Below are positions 9,230-36,888 of a stretch of DNA of 64,000 bases, in pieces. Each line of letters begins with the position of its first letter. The stretch's first letter is position 1. Where the stretch lies: assembly GCA_009746045.1 (NCBI GenBank), contig RPFO01001313.1:1-64000 (forward strand), written 5' to 3'. The notes under the pieces were generated by a model. It had not been told where the DNA came from. It saw nothing but the letters and a program-made list of their open reading frames with translations, and did not search any database. The DNA comes from Mesostigma viride (lineage: Eukaryota; Streptophyta; Mesostigmatophyceae; Mesostigmatales; Mesostigmataceae). The position numbers were made by a program, and so were the translations under genes.

Positions 9230-9805
9230 ATGGCTTCCCGAAACGCAGGGCCTTGCGAGAAAGCGCTGGCAATGCTTGGAAAAATCCTCGATGGTCTCGA
9301 GGACGGCCAGACAAAGATATCTGACCAGCTCGCACACCTGACGCACAAGGTCTCCCTTCTTTCCGGAAACGAAGGTGCTGTTGGAGGCACCGGACCTACC
9401 TGCGAGGTCTTCAAGATTCACGACGCCGGATATGACGATGTCGACCGCAAGACGCCAAAAATTTGCGTCGAGTGGGTCTACGAGAAGAATGCGGCAAAGC
9501 CGAGGAAGGTCGAGGACCGCTGCGAGTGGATTCGCCTCGACCAAGCCGACGGGTGCGTTAAGATGGTTGACGATTTCCTCAATGGCTTCTCCAAGTCCAA
9601 GCGCCAGCCAGGCATTTCCCCCATTGCGCTCTACAGGGCATGGGAGGAGGTAAAGAAGGGTTTCGAGGACGCAAAGACCGCCACTTCCAATGGCAGGAAG
9701 AGGAGCCGCGAGGAAGCGTCAAGCTCCCACGGCCATGTCTACAAGAGGAAGACCGGCTCGAACGTTGTGAAGAGCCAGACTGGAAACTCCAAGGACAAGG
9801 AGTAG
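9230..9805 (+). CDS. unassigned protein with coiled-coil start and basic tail
   Basis: This is an intact 191-residue frame with a favourable ATG context (GCCATGG). Residues 10-48 form a probable coiled coil (ALAMLGKILDGLEDGQTKI and following). The middle is acidic and Trp/Cys-containing (ICVEWVYEKN). The last 45 residues are basic and Ser-rich with KRSREE and YKRK, resembling a nuclear localisation signal. It could be a nuclear viral protein or a small host gene; it lacks the AT-rich border motif seen before the other genes and lies 149 bp after 9080. No family recognised. Confidence 0.5.
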   Translation: MASRNAGPCEKALAMLGKILDGLEDGQTKISDQLAHLTHKVSLLSGNEGAVGGTGPTCEVFKIHDAGYDDVDRKTPKICVEWVYEKNAAKPRKVEDRCEWIRLDQADGCVKMVDDFLNGFSKSKRQPGISPIALYRAWEEVKKGFEDAKTATSNGRKRSREEASSSHGHVYKRKTGSNVVKSQTGNSKDKE

Positions 9806-10122
9806 AGTGTCGTCTTGTTGACGACGGCAACGAGCTTGCCATTTCGCTCTTGTTGAGCTGATAACGAATGTGAACGTGATATAAATTTTAATGAATTCGT
9901 TTATGCAGTATACAACGCGTCAATGCATGATGAAAACAATTTTCATTCGTCTCGAAATGCAGTTCTAACTATGGGTTAAACATCCAGAGTAAACCTCTTA
10001 TGCATCGACACAGGTCGTGTGGGATTCTTGCATAGGTCGTCTGAGTTTCCAGATTAATAAACCCTAACACTCTGCACACCCCGCCGCGCGGCCCTCGCCG
10101 GCTCCCTCACCCTGCGAGGACA
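9806..10122. other. noncoding gap with a reversed telomere-like repeat
   Basis: No gene is seen. AT-rich sequence at 9880-9960 follows the 9230 gene. At 10055-10070 TAATAAACCCTAACAC is a telomere-like CCCTAAA motif in the opposite orientation to the run at 10611-10640, so the two face each other across the hairpin repeats. It may mark the element's right border. Confidence 0.4.
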
Positions 10123-10496
10123 TGGCGAAAAATTGGGCGGTCTTTTCTTAAGAGTAAGTACGTGCAATTTTTCGCCACATCCAACAACCCACGCCACCTC
10201 AGCGCCGGCCAGTGGGGGAAGGTGGCGAAAAATTGGGCGTTCTTTTCTTAAGAGTAAGTACGTGCAATTTTTCGCCATCACTCTCACACCTTGACAAACA
10301 CCTCCTATACCCGCGCCAAGGGGTGGCAGGGTGGCGAAAAATTGGGCGTTCTTTATGTAAGAGTAAGTACGTGCAATTTTTCGCCATCACTCTCACACCT
10401 TGACAAACACCTCCTATGACCCGCGCCAAGGGGTGGCAGGGTGGCGAAAAATTGGGCGTTCTTTATATAAGAGTAAGTACGTGCAATTTTTCGCCA
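10123..10496. repeat. four tandem copies of a 55-bp hairpin unit
   Basis: Copies lie at 10123-10177, 10223-10277, 10332-10386 and 10442-10496. Each begins TGGCGAAAAATTG and ends with the exact reverse complement CAATTTTTCGCCA, around a 29-base middle containing AGAGTAAGTACGTG. Spacing is 100, 109 and 110 bp, with spacers also repeated in the last three. The middle varies at a few bases while all arms are identical. Candidates are a terminal or origin region of the viral element, a tandem small inverted-repeat element, or a protein-binding array. Confidence 0.75.
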
Positions 10497-10610
10497 TCCT
10501 TGTCACACCCCCAACACACCATCACAACTGCCGGGGTGGTGACAGATGCCAGCCTAAATCTCACAACCTGGTGAGCAGTGGTGGCAGGGGCACTTATGTT
10601 TTTGCAAGTG

Positions 10611-10640
10611 GTTTAGGGTTTTAGGGTTTAGGGCTTAGGG
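10611..10640 (+). repeat. interstitial telomere-like repeats
   Basis: The run consists of GTTTAGGG, TTTTAGGG, TTTAGGG and CTTAGGG units, i.e. plant/green-algal type TTTAGGG with one TTTTAGGG. Four units are too few for a chromosome end; this is an internal remnant next to the viral element. Confidence 0.7.
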
Positions 10641-10764
10641 TGAGACCCATCCTAGGCCGCGGTCACTATAGGGTCACTATAGGGGTGGCAGATGCCAGCA
10701 TAAGGGTGGTGCACTTCTCCTAGTCGCGATGACGGAATGATGACGGAATGATGATGGAAGCTAC

Positions 10765-10900
10765 TTAATTAATTAATTAATTAATTAATTAGGAACATAA
10801 CTCCGTTGGGAGTATATGTAGCACATAGCCCAGAGAAGGGGCATATGAGCCTATAATACATTCTAAGCTACTTCCTGCAAGGGTGGGAATGTAAACAACA
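10765..10900 (-). mobile_element. LINE family C 3' end (antisense), with (TTAA)n tail
   Basis: The tail (TTAA)6 at 10765-10790 precedes AGGAACATAACTCCGTTGGG and GTAGCACAT. Read on the minus strand this is ...ATGTGCTAC...CCCAACGGAGTTATGTTCC then (TTAA)n. The same terminal pattern occurs at 39461-39500, next to a LINE C-terminus. Only the 3' end is present. Confidence 0.5.
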
Positions 10901-10915
10901 CTTGCTCTAGGTGCA

Positions 10916-11488
10916 CTAGGGCACCGGCACCACCCAGAGGATCCTAAATACAAGCAAATTCCTTTTATTCGTTACCCCGATATTCACAGTCTCCTTCGCC
11001 ACACAGCAAAATATGGTGTTGTCCTTAGTCAGTTGCATCGTTTTTCCCGTCTTTATTCTTATCGTGTCGATTTCATCACGACTCTTGTTGAACTCTTGCA
11101 TCGTTTGTTGGTCAAAGACTATGACCGAGACATTATGCTCCGTCAAGTCCGGTGTTTTTTGCAACGTCACCCACATCTGTTCGGTGCTGCTCCTTGGCAC
11201 AAGCTCTACAAACAGGTCGTGGACCGGCTGGATCGCGTAGTATCTCCGCACATCTGAACCCAGCTGTGATGCCAGATCTCCTTTGCGGCCGTTCCGAACC
11301 CTGTGGTGCCGGTCTCCTTGGCACTGGATTCGTTGTCCACATCGTCGCGTCGCTGCAGAAACACGATGTTTTCTGGCATACGCGGGCTTTAATTTGGTTC
11401 CTGCCGCACATTTGAAAGTGCTGTCCTTCGGCTTTTTGCCTCTGCACCGTCGGTGTGCAGTTCTTGGACGTTTGGAATCATGGCATGG
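10916..11488 (-). CDS. open frame of 190 codons, unknown protein fragment
   Basis: On the minus strand a frame runs without stops from just after the TAG at 11489-11491 to a stop at 10916-10918. The first half is basic and Cys-containing. The second half reads like a folded protein (VSVIVFDQQTMQEF, TIRIKTGKTMQLTK). The only internal start-like codon is GTG at 11251, so this is more likely an exon or transposon fragment than a complete gene. No family recognised. It sits between LINE remnants. Confidence 0.35.
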   Translation of the reverse strand, partial: PCHDSKRPRTAHRRCRGKKPKDSTFKCAAGTKLKPAYARKHRVSAATRRCGQRIQCQGDRHHRVRNGRKGDLASQLGSDVRRYYAIQPVHDLFVELVPRSSTEQMWVTLQKTPDLTEHNVSVIVFDQQTMQEFNKSRDEIDTIRIKTGKTMQLTKDNTIFCCVAKETVNIGVTNKRNLLVFRILWVVPVP

Positions 11489-11546
11489 CTAACGTGATGA
11501 CTGACTAGCTAGACCTTTTCAGTGGTTTTCCATTTGCGGGTATTTC

Positions 11547-11858
11547 CTCGTAAATGGTGGGAGATCGAGCGATCGCAGCAATGGTCCTCACCACTAGACA
11601 CTCCCGGCCAGTTAGGCTCGAAACACATGCACGCCCTGATCAAGCATGCTGTTTCCGGCCCCACCGTCTAGGTCATCAAGTCGCTCTACACGTAAGCCAG
11701 CCATAATTTCAATGCACAAGGCTACACATTTCCATCACCATTCATCTTCATCATCCTGAACGACTCGAACACGCGGACATGATAACGGCAGGCTCGAGCT
11801 ACCATAGTCCGGATTCTCACGATTCAGTCTTGCCTGCGCTGGTTGTCTCCTTGATAGT
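11547..11858. repeat. dispersed repeat R1, copy 1
   Basis: About 310 bp, matched at 11983-12284 and (shortened) at 41821-42043. Shared landmarks are AAGCATGCTGTTTCCGGCCC, CACGTAAGCCAGCCATAATT and GGCAGGCTCGAGCTACCA. On the minus strand parts read like protein. The origin (transposon fragment or gene fragment) is not clear. Confidence 0.6.
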
Positions 11859-11982
11859 GGTTGTCTCCTTGATAGTTGTCTCACTTCATACACGACATTC
11901 CAATGCCCATCTCAACAGCTAGCTTTCTATATACTAGGGGAGCCCGGCCCAGGGCTTCCACAGTTTGTTGTTGACTTATAAA

Positions 11983-12284
11983 GCTCGTAAATGGTGGGAG
12001 AGTGATCGCAGCAATGGTGCTCACCACTAGACACTCCCGGCCAGTTAGGCTCGAAACATACCCCCTCATCAAGCAAGCTGTTTCCGGCCCCACCGTCTAG
12101 GTCATCTAGTCGCTCTACACGTAAGCCAGCCATAATTTCAATGCACATTAGGCTACACATTTCCATCTCCATTCATATTCATCATCCTGAACGACTCGAA
12201 AACGCGGACAAGATAACGGCAGGCTCGAGCTACCACGGTCCGGATTCTCACGATTTCTGGCCTGCGCTGGTTGTCTCCTTGATA
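11983..12284. repeat. dispersed repeat R1, copy 2
   Basis: Second copy, in the same orientation as copy 1 and 125 bp beyond its end, with small indels. The stretch between the copies (11859-11982) is not repeated at the third site. Confidence 0.6.
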
Positions 12285-13138
12285 AAGCATGCAGTCCCAA
12301 AACCCGCCAGTACACCTTGGCGGGGCTTCTAGGGCGAGGTACGTCATGTGGCAGATGTGTAGCCAGGCCACAGGCCGCGGCATTGCTGCTGCTGAACAGG
12401 GGTCGGGTATCCCCATGTGACGTACCAAGGGGAGTTCTCCAATGTCTTGCTTCGAGAGAGGAAACTACCTGGTCTGGTGGCGATCTCGCTGAAGATGATC
12501 GAGGAGTACTGGGGGGGGGCAGCCTTGTCCCGTGACTTGGGCAGGCGGTGGGCACCCGGCAATGTCATTCACTTGCAGGTCCAGTCGCGCATTAATTAAG
12601 TCCGCTGACCCATTTTTGCACTTTCATACCCCTGAAAATGAAAAAAATCATAACTCACAGGCCACAACTCCAAATACCCCCAACCAAGATGCTAGGAGTA
12701 TCTACACTTCAAGGGCTTTCAGAATATGCAGTAATACCATGGCTTTGTCAAAGCATTTGGATGATTTGGACGCCCCCAGCGGGCTAGAATAGCAATAGCC
12801 CTAGCTTGTAACCATTGGCGTCACTGCCGCTAAGGCAGCCATGCCTAGAATGTTGCCTAGCTGTGCCAACACACCTAGTCACGTGCCGCCAACGCACGGT
12901 ACACAACCAGCCATAGCCTAGTCCTAGTACAGCCATGCTACGCCCTGGCTATGTTCAGATTACTTGCCCACGCTCCTTGCTATGATATGCTCACATGGGT
13001 CTTATTGCACCCACAGTTTGCCGGATCGTTAGCCTGTCCTTTTAGCTAGCCGCGCCCGATTGCAGCTGTGGCATGCCTTTGGCATGAAGGAGACTGGGGG
13101 TCTCTGCCCTTTCTCCTGTAGTGCACACACAGGGATTA
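12285..13138. other. unassigned region between repeat R1 and a LINE end
   Basis: Minus-strand frames at 12148-12568 read protein-like in part (for example SSIIFSEIATRPGSF) but are broken; they may be a decayed transposon or gene fragment. The rest is plain noncoding sequence, and 13080-13138 leads into a LINE 3' end. Confidence 0.3.
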
Positions 13139-13203
13139 AAAGCACTTCGGTGCTCCGTGACTCCCCAACGGGAGCACGAGTTTAATTAATTAATTAATTA
13201 ATT
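13139..13203 (+). mobile_element. LINE family B 3' end with (TTAA)n tail
   Basis: GTGCTCCGTGACTCCCCAAC followed by GGGAGCACGAGTTTAATTAA and more TTAA units is the conserved end of family B, also at 14909-14955 and 47290-47340, and in reverse at 14425-14465. The end forms a GTGCTCC/GGAGCAC hairpin. Little of the element's body is recognisable. Confidence 0.6.
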
Positions 13204-14422
13204 TGGATGATAGCTCTAGTCAAAGTTGTCCAAAAGACGATCTTTTTTCCCCAAGGAAAAGTTAACCCCCCACTTTTTTCCCAGGGAGGGTAGGGAACCT
13301 CAATACCAACATATGAGAACTTAGTTGGATAGTCCAATGGGGGTTTCCTTGGTTCAGACCACCCGGATAACCCATTACCTCTATATAACGTGCTCATATA
13401 TGTGTGTGGGTAACGCGCGTGTAAACAGCTATCTATGACATGCAACACAATAATGCATTATAAAAAGCTATAAAATGCTGCCAAAAGTGCTGGAATACAA
13501 ACACGTTGCCTACCTGCACTAACGGAATGATACACTCCATAGATATGCCATAAACTGGGCACTTTCAGGGCTGAAACCACTCTCTACAACAGGCATGAAA
13601 GCTTGCTGAAATATGCAAAGATAAAATCGTCATATATATTGCATGGGTAATTATATTTTTAACATATATATATTGCATGGGAGACGAATTCCGCTGCAAA
13701 CAACACGCAAATACGTTGTCGTACCCAGCTCGTTCATGTCCTGCCCGGGGTCCGCTGGCCGGGACCACCATAACTCACAGATACCGTGGCTCTACGGGCA
13801 TAGGCCGCCATAGCGGCGTCAAGCATGCATCCTTTATGATTACCAGGTTGATGTTTCGTTCAAAGATGACCTATAAATGCGTCCGCATTCGCAGCAAATG
13901 CTGCAGGGGACATCCCGTAGCAAACCTGGATGCTCGGGCTGGCGCAGACTGCCCGGCCATAAGGAGAAAATCGACATATGATAGGCGATGACTTGTCTGG
14001 CACTGACGACCAAGAAGGCAGTATTTTCCTACCTGTATTTTCCCAATCCTAAAAATCTGGCCATGCCTGACCTACGAAAATCACGCATCATCATTCTGAG
14101 CAACATTCTAAACCGTTTCTAGCCGCGAGACGCAAATTTCCCTGATAACGGCACGTTGGCAGCCATATCTCGTTGCGCGCGCGCGCGAGTGAAAATTTCC
14201 CGCCAAAGTCACGTGATACTTTCTCAATGCACGTTGTAATTACCAAGCTATGGCGTGTAACCCCCCCAAACCTATGCATCACCTTCGTCCCTAAGTGTTC
14301 CCAGACCCACCGGACAATTTCCCTCCGTCACGGGTGGCGCGGCGCTCCGGGAATTACGTGGTTTATTACGTTAAGTCAAAGTGTATGCGATCACATACAC
14401 TTTTCGGACTAGGGGTTAACTA
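13204..14422. other. noncoding region, no gene seen
   Basis: Mixed sequence with AT-rich stretches (13610-13680 contains ATATATATTGCATGG twice) and a (CG)n run at 14177-14187. Short open frames look random. Nothing recognised. Confidence 0.35.
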
Positions 14423-15610
14423 ATTTTAAACTCGTGCTCCCGTTGGGGATTCACGGAGCGTTAACCCCGATGGATGGATGGAAGGATGGGTACACGCAAC
14501 CCTACCGGTCTAAGCTATCTACATGCTATCTACAAAACAATCCTATTCTATATCTACGGTGCTCGCGACCCTAGCTGGCTTGTCTGGCATGCCTCTCGCG
14601 TTTGCAAACACGTTCCTTGGCCCCACTGCAGGGGGTTGTTGTCCTCGATCTATGACCTGGGCCCACTTGGCCTTGTCCATCATCTTTTTCCAAATCACGG
14701 AGAGGCCTAGGCCCCCCATGTGTGCCGGAAGCGCCCGCGTGTGCAATCCCGCGGGAGGCACGCCAGATAGCTCCCCCTCGGGTAGCGGGCGGCTGCCTAG
14801 ATAGATGTTGTAGTTAGAATGCTGTTAGATAGATGTAGTATGTAGCCAATGTAGATAATAGATTAGACCGGTAGGAATGTCGGCACCCATCCATCCATCC
14901 ATCGGGGTTAATGCTCCGTGACTCCCCAACGGGAGCACGAGTCTAATTAATTAATTAGGCCCCCCATGTCCTCTACGAGCTGCTCTTTGAAGGTGCGGGC
15001 CTTGTGGCGTCCAACCTGGCTGGGCCCGGCCTATGCACGTGAGGAGGCCGATGCCGGCCCGGATGGGCGGGGCGCAGCCCGGTAGAGGGGCCACGTGAGG
15101 TGTCTACCTGGTTGGTGCGAGCTAAGTGCCCGGCCTACTAGCAGCAGGCCGGCGCCGCTGCTTGAGTGGTGCTGGTGATAAGTGGCATGCCGAGGTACCT
15201 ACAAGTCCTCCTTGCCGACATGGGCAGCGTATCCTACACGGAAAATTGACCGCAGCATGTTGGCACCTGACCGCGCCGTCCAGCTTGCTGGCAAGGTCGG
15301 TGGTGAGGGTCCACGTCTCGGCGTAAGTCTTGGCGTAAAGCGTGCCAGGCGAGGGAGATACGGTGGTCCACATAGGCCTCGCAGCTGGGGAGTAAGCTAC
15401 CCAGCAACTTCAGACGCGGTCCCGATACAGGACTCGACAGCCATCAAGTAGAAAGAGGTCGGGCGGTGGCTGAGTGAGCCCAATCGCCAGAGTCTCGGTC
15501 TTCTTGCTGACCTCAAGCGGCCCCACCACACGGGCCTCGATTGCTAGGCAGTCAAGCCACGTCAGCACGTCGGTGCTCAGTGCCCTCGAAGAGGGTGACG
15601 TCGTCTGCAC
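14423..15610 (-). mobile_element. antisense LINE family B remnant, interrupted by a second LINE B
   Basis: Read on the minus strand, 15610 to 15122 gives broken reverse-transcriptase C-terminal sequence (LTWLDCLAIEARVVG; AETWTLTTDLASKLDGAV), matching 44210-44580 and 46680-46745. The tail of the protein (GLGLSVIWKKMMDKAKWAQV) is at about 14630-14708. The element ends at 14425-14465 with the family B hairpin. Frames are broken throughout. A later insertion (14722-14955) splits it. Confidence 0.65.
14722..14955 (+). mobile_element. 5'-truncated LINE B inserted in an antisense LINE B, with 14-bp target duplication
   Basis: The fragment matches 47110-47340 on + (CGCCCGCGTGTGCAATCCCG through the hairpin end and TTAA tail). 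It is flanked by TAGGCCCCCCATGT at 14708-14721 and 14956-14969, and the flanking antisense copy continues across it. This is a classical target-primed insertion: 5' truncation, tail, target-site duplication. Confidence 0.8.
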
Positions 15611-16059
15611 CCCCCATGTCCTCTACCAGCTGTACACGGGATGGAATGGAAGATGTAAGCTATCTAGGTCCTAGTTACAGGGTTGTGGGCGCCACGGCCC
15701 GAATCCCATGCGCATGACACGCAAGTACTTACTTACTGGGCGACCACCAGTGCCTGACCAGTGGCACCGCTGCCTTCCGGGCCTGAGGGCGAAGCTGCAG
15801 CCGGAGCTGCAGACGTATTTTCGATCAGGGATCAGCACAGCCACCAGGCTGCATGCATTGCGTAGAGGAGCGTTGGCTCGTCATAATACTGCGTGATAGC
15901 TTCGGGAGAATATATCAACCGAAAGACAAAGCGATTGTGATCGATAGTCGCGGTGAAATTTGGAGCCCAAAAGTGAAAGTTATGGGCGCCGCCGTCAGCC
16001 ATGGCTATCTCGTGTCATGCATGTTCTTAATATAATTGGTCAGCCTGGACGTTTTGTCC
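15611..16059. other. LINE A antisense 3' fragment and unassigned sequence
   Basis: About 15640-15700 is the reverse complement of the LINE A 3' region (TAGCTATCTAGGTCCTAGTT). The stretch 15700-16050 has short open frames but no recognised gene. Confidence 0.35.
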
Positions 16060-16663
16060 TCACCTGCCCAAGTTTGGCTGGACTGCCTGGCGCTCATAAT
16101 GAAGATTTATACGCTGATTTGCCCTATGTTTCCCACATTCTCAGTTGGCACAGGCGCCTGGGCCTAGCCGGGCACCTGGCCCGCACAGATCAGGTAGACA
16201 CATCAGATAGACTAGCTGGCACCAAGCCTGGGCCCGCCCAGCCTGGGCGATATCAAGGAGCCTGGGCGATATGTCCTCACCTGGCGTGCCCCAGGCCGCG
16301 CGCGGCAGGGCCGCGCCACCCGTGGACTTTCCATGATAGACTTGGCATGGACATGTGCTACCCTAGACGTGACTGGCTCACACCCGGGCAGCCTCCTGGC
16401 CGGTTTGTCTGTAATATGGAGGCAGATGGTACGCAAGGATAGATGGCAAGTAGTGATGAAGGAGACCACCCCAAGTCTGTGAGGGCTCCGCGTGTGACCG
16501 CATATGGCATTCATAGCGATTCGGGCCGTGGTGCCCACAACCCTGTAACTAGGACCTAGATAGCTTACACCATCCATTCCATCCCAGGTTCCCCTCCCAC
16601 TGAGGACTTATGCTCACGTGACGCAGTCACGTGTCTATTAATTAATTAATTAATTAATTAATT
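16060..16663 (+). mobile_element. LINE family A 3' fragment
   Basis: Starts in the reverse-transcriptase region (TTTGGCTGGACTGCCTGGCG, as at 44219), jumps by internal deletion to the 3' untranslated part (as at 44652 on), and ends with CACGTGACGCAGTCACGTG and (TTAA)n at 16617-16663. It includes the intact sequence CTAGCCGGGCACCTGG at about 16167, the empty version of the site occupied by a hAT transposon at 44725. Confidence 0.7.
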
Positions 16664-16895
16664 AATGGAGGCAGATGGTTCGCAAGGATAGATGGCAAGT
16701 AGTGATGAAGGAGACCACCCCTCAGTCTGCGTGGGGGCTCCGCGTGTGACCAAGTTTGGCATTCATAGCGATTCGGCCGTGGTGCCCACAATCCTGTAAC
16801 TAGGTCTTAGATAGCTAGCATAATCCATTCCATCCCATGTTCCCCTCCCACTGAGGACTTAGGCTCACGTGACGCAGTCACGTGTATATTAATTT
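16664..16895 (+). mobile_element. second, shorter LINE A 3' end in tandem
   Basis: Immediately after the TTAA tail of the previous copy, the last 230 bp of family A begin again (GGAGGCAGATGGTTCGCAAG) and end with CACGTGACGCAGTCACGTG and an imperfect TTAA tail. This fits a new 5'-truncated copy inserted at the tail of an older one. Confidence 0.65.
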
Positions 16896-17563
16896 ATTTA
16901 TCGTTAATGCATTTATTCTTTATTTTATTGATCATGGATCAATGAATTATTAATACAGTGGTATACGGGTAATCGCATTACTTACAACCATGGGTGGTGC
17001 AGGACGGCAGGCTGGATAGTACGAGCTCACCTGCAGTTTCACCTGTGTTACCATCCATGCATTACCATATCATGCTACAGTTTCGCGCAACAATGTATCT
17101 TGTTGCAGTTTCATGTAAGCAGCCAGTTTTGTGCCATAAAAGAAGCACACACGTGTGAGCTGACTTTCAGACTCCAAGAAAAAAAAAAGAAAAAGAAACA
17201 TGTAAGGGTAAACGTCAACCACAGCCAATGAGTTGGCCAGTGTTTCCCAACCCCGCTCAGCACATGCAGGACGAGCCACTTCTCAACTTACTCATAGCGT
17301 CATACCGATTCTGCCGTCTGCCGTCTTAGACCACCACATGGCACACTCCGATCACACATGCGCAGACAGTTCCTTCGTTGGTCGCAACGATGCAACCCAT
17401 TTGTTACACATTTGCGGGACGTTGCAATATCCTGCACACACATGCACACAGGAGCCACCCTGGCCACCTTCCCTGGACATCCAGCTCCTTGCATCCAGTC
17501 GCGAACCCCAAGAGTTCCCGTCTTGGACCATCCTCCCCTTATCTCTTCATCTACTCCACCCCG
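16896..17563. other. intergenic region downstream of gene A
   Basis: AT-rich at 16896-16960, then ordinary sequence with an A-rich run at 17178-17200. It should hold the 3' untranslated part of gene A (minus strand, stop at 17564-17566). No other gene seen. Confidence 0.35.
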
Positions 17564-35086
<17,523 letters not shown>

Positions 35087-35266
35087 CTGTGATTGCCAGT
35101 GGAAGGGGTCAACGCCCACAGCACAGTAGCAGCAGCCATGCCCAAGACAAAGGCATCAGCTTTGAAGCCATGATATGGGGGACATGGGTTTATCTATTAT
35201 TAGCAGTAGTAGTTGTAGTATTGTGACGTGGGTGCGTTGACTATCCAGCCCCTTGCCAAGTTGGAT

Positions 35267-35331
35267 CTAGTAGTTCGTGACGCCGAGTGTGCCGTGCGGC
35301 GGCGGGCACTTCTTCACAATGTGGCTCTTGT
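35267..35331 (-). CDS. possible terminal exon of an upstream minus-strand gene
   Basis: On the minus strand IVKKCPPPHGTLGVTNY is followed by a TAG (35267-35269), with AG-type acceptors near 35325-35328. It may be the end of another gene, since a stop here cannot belong inside gene A. Short and unsupported by similarity. Confidence 0.25.
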
Positions 35332-35339
35332 GTACAAAT

Positions 35340-35700
35340 AGCAAATACCACTCGACATTAGTACATAGTAGTATAGGAATAATAGGATACTACTCGTCAT
35401 TAGTACATATAGGGTACTACTCAACATTAGGACATTTAGGGGACTACTCGTCATTAGTACATATAGGATACCGCTCGTCATTAGTACATATAGGATACTA
35501 CTCGTCATTAGGACATATAGGATACCACACGTCAGTAGTACATATAGGATACTACTCGACATTAGGACATATAGGATACTACTCGACATTAGTACATATA
35601 GGATACTACTCAACATTAGGACATATAGGGGACTACTCGTCATTAGTACATACAGGATACTACTCGTCATTAGGACATACAGGATACTTCTCGTCGTGTG
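35340..35700. repeat. 27-bp minisatellite, about 13 copies
   Basis: Unit CATATAGGATACTACTCGTC ATTAGTA with small variants. It lies upstream of the recognised part of gene A. Confidence 0.9.
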
Positions 35701-36888
35701 CAAAACCCCAGGGCTATCATGCCCAACACGGAATAGCAGTTGGGCAGTTGCCACGTTCGCTGCCCCAACACGGGCTACCCAAAGCTGTTTGCCAGACAAG
35801 AGAGAGCAGGGCACCCGTCACGGCTATATTTAGCCCGCCACGGGCATATTTACAATACCCAAACTCCAGGAACGACAACACCACTAGTACTACTACTGCA
35901 TGTTTAGCGTACCCAAACTTCTGGAACGAGGTGGAGGCGGACTCTCTTTCAAAGCGTCGCAAGGTGAAGAAGAGAGCCAGGTTGGCAGCTGCGACGACTG
36001 TTTGCGTGGATGGCAAACATCATACAGCGAGAGTGCCCCCATGAGGGGGGAAGGGGTAGGGGAGAAAAGGAAAGTGCCAGGGTAAGAATGGCCAACACCG
36101 TTTGCATGTATCATAAAACATATCGCTGATATAGGGAGTGCCCAAGGCATGAAGCGAGAGGGTTGGCAGCGTGAACATTGTGTCAAGTTGCCGGCTGCGA
36201 CTTCAAAGGTGCCGACCGATTCTCGTGCCAGGTGTCAGCCCACGGGAGACCAGCGTGTGCCAGGTGTCAGCCAACCAGAAGTCAGCATGGAGCCGGCGTG
36301 GGCAACGAAGACAGCACGCAGATGACACGGATCAGGGCAGGGCGGGTGGCGCATTACGGATGAAATGGATGGGACAGGGCAGGGCAGGGCAGGTGGCGCG
36401 CGTTATGGCTGACATGGATGGCATGGGTCAGGGTCGGGCAGGTGGCGCGTTATGGTTGACATGGGTGGCTTGGGTCAGCGCAGGGCAGGTGGCGCATTAT
36501 GGCTGAAATGGTTGGGAAGGGCGGGAAGAAGCATGCAACGCTAATGGCGGCATGGGCAAAAGCAGCGGCACGTGTCATAGCTGAGGGCGGGGATTTATGG
36601 GGGAACTGTCGTGGCCAACTTGATCGAACTTTGGCAGTAGGATGGCATGGCGGAAGACAATGGGCAGGCTATCGTGCAAAAATGGCAGGAACCACCGACA
36701 TCTATGGCCAGGCAGTAGCGAGAAAGAACTGAACTGAAAATGGGCTTTCCTTGGCCAGGGGGGCGAGTGTATGTGTTAGAGATTAAGCTATGGTTATGAC
36801 AGAGAGAAAGATGGCAGCAAAAACACATGCTGCAAACAGCTGCAGTCAAGGCAACTGATCTATATTTGTGCTGTCACGGGGGCCTAAG
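35701..36888. other. intergenic; includes a 45-bp-class repeat
   Basis: 36325-36535 holds four GGGCAGGTGGCGC(A/G)TTATGG-containing units. 35700-36050 has + strand frames with a basic stretch (SLSKRRKVKKRARLAAATT) that I cannot assign. Nothing else recognised. Confidence 0.35.

Noticed and set aside
10123-10496. Simple miniature inverted-repeat transposons
   Set aside because: Four copies in regular tandem at 100-110 bp with repeated spacers and no target duplications do not fit independent insertions, though an origin from one cannot be excluded.
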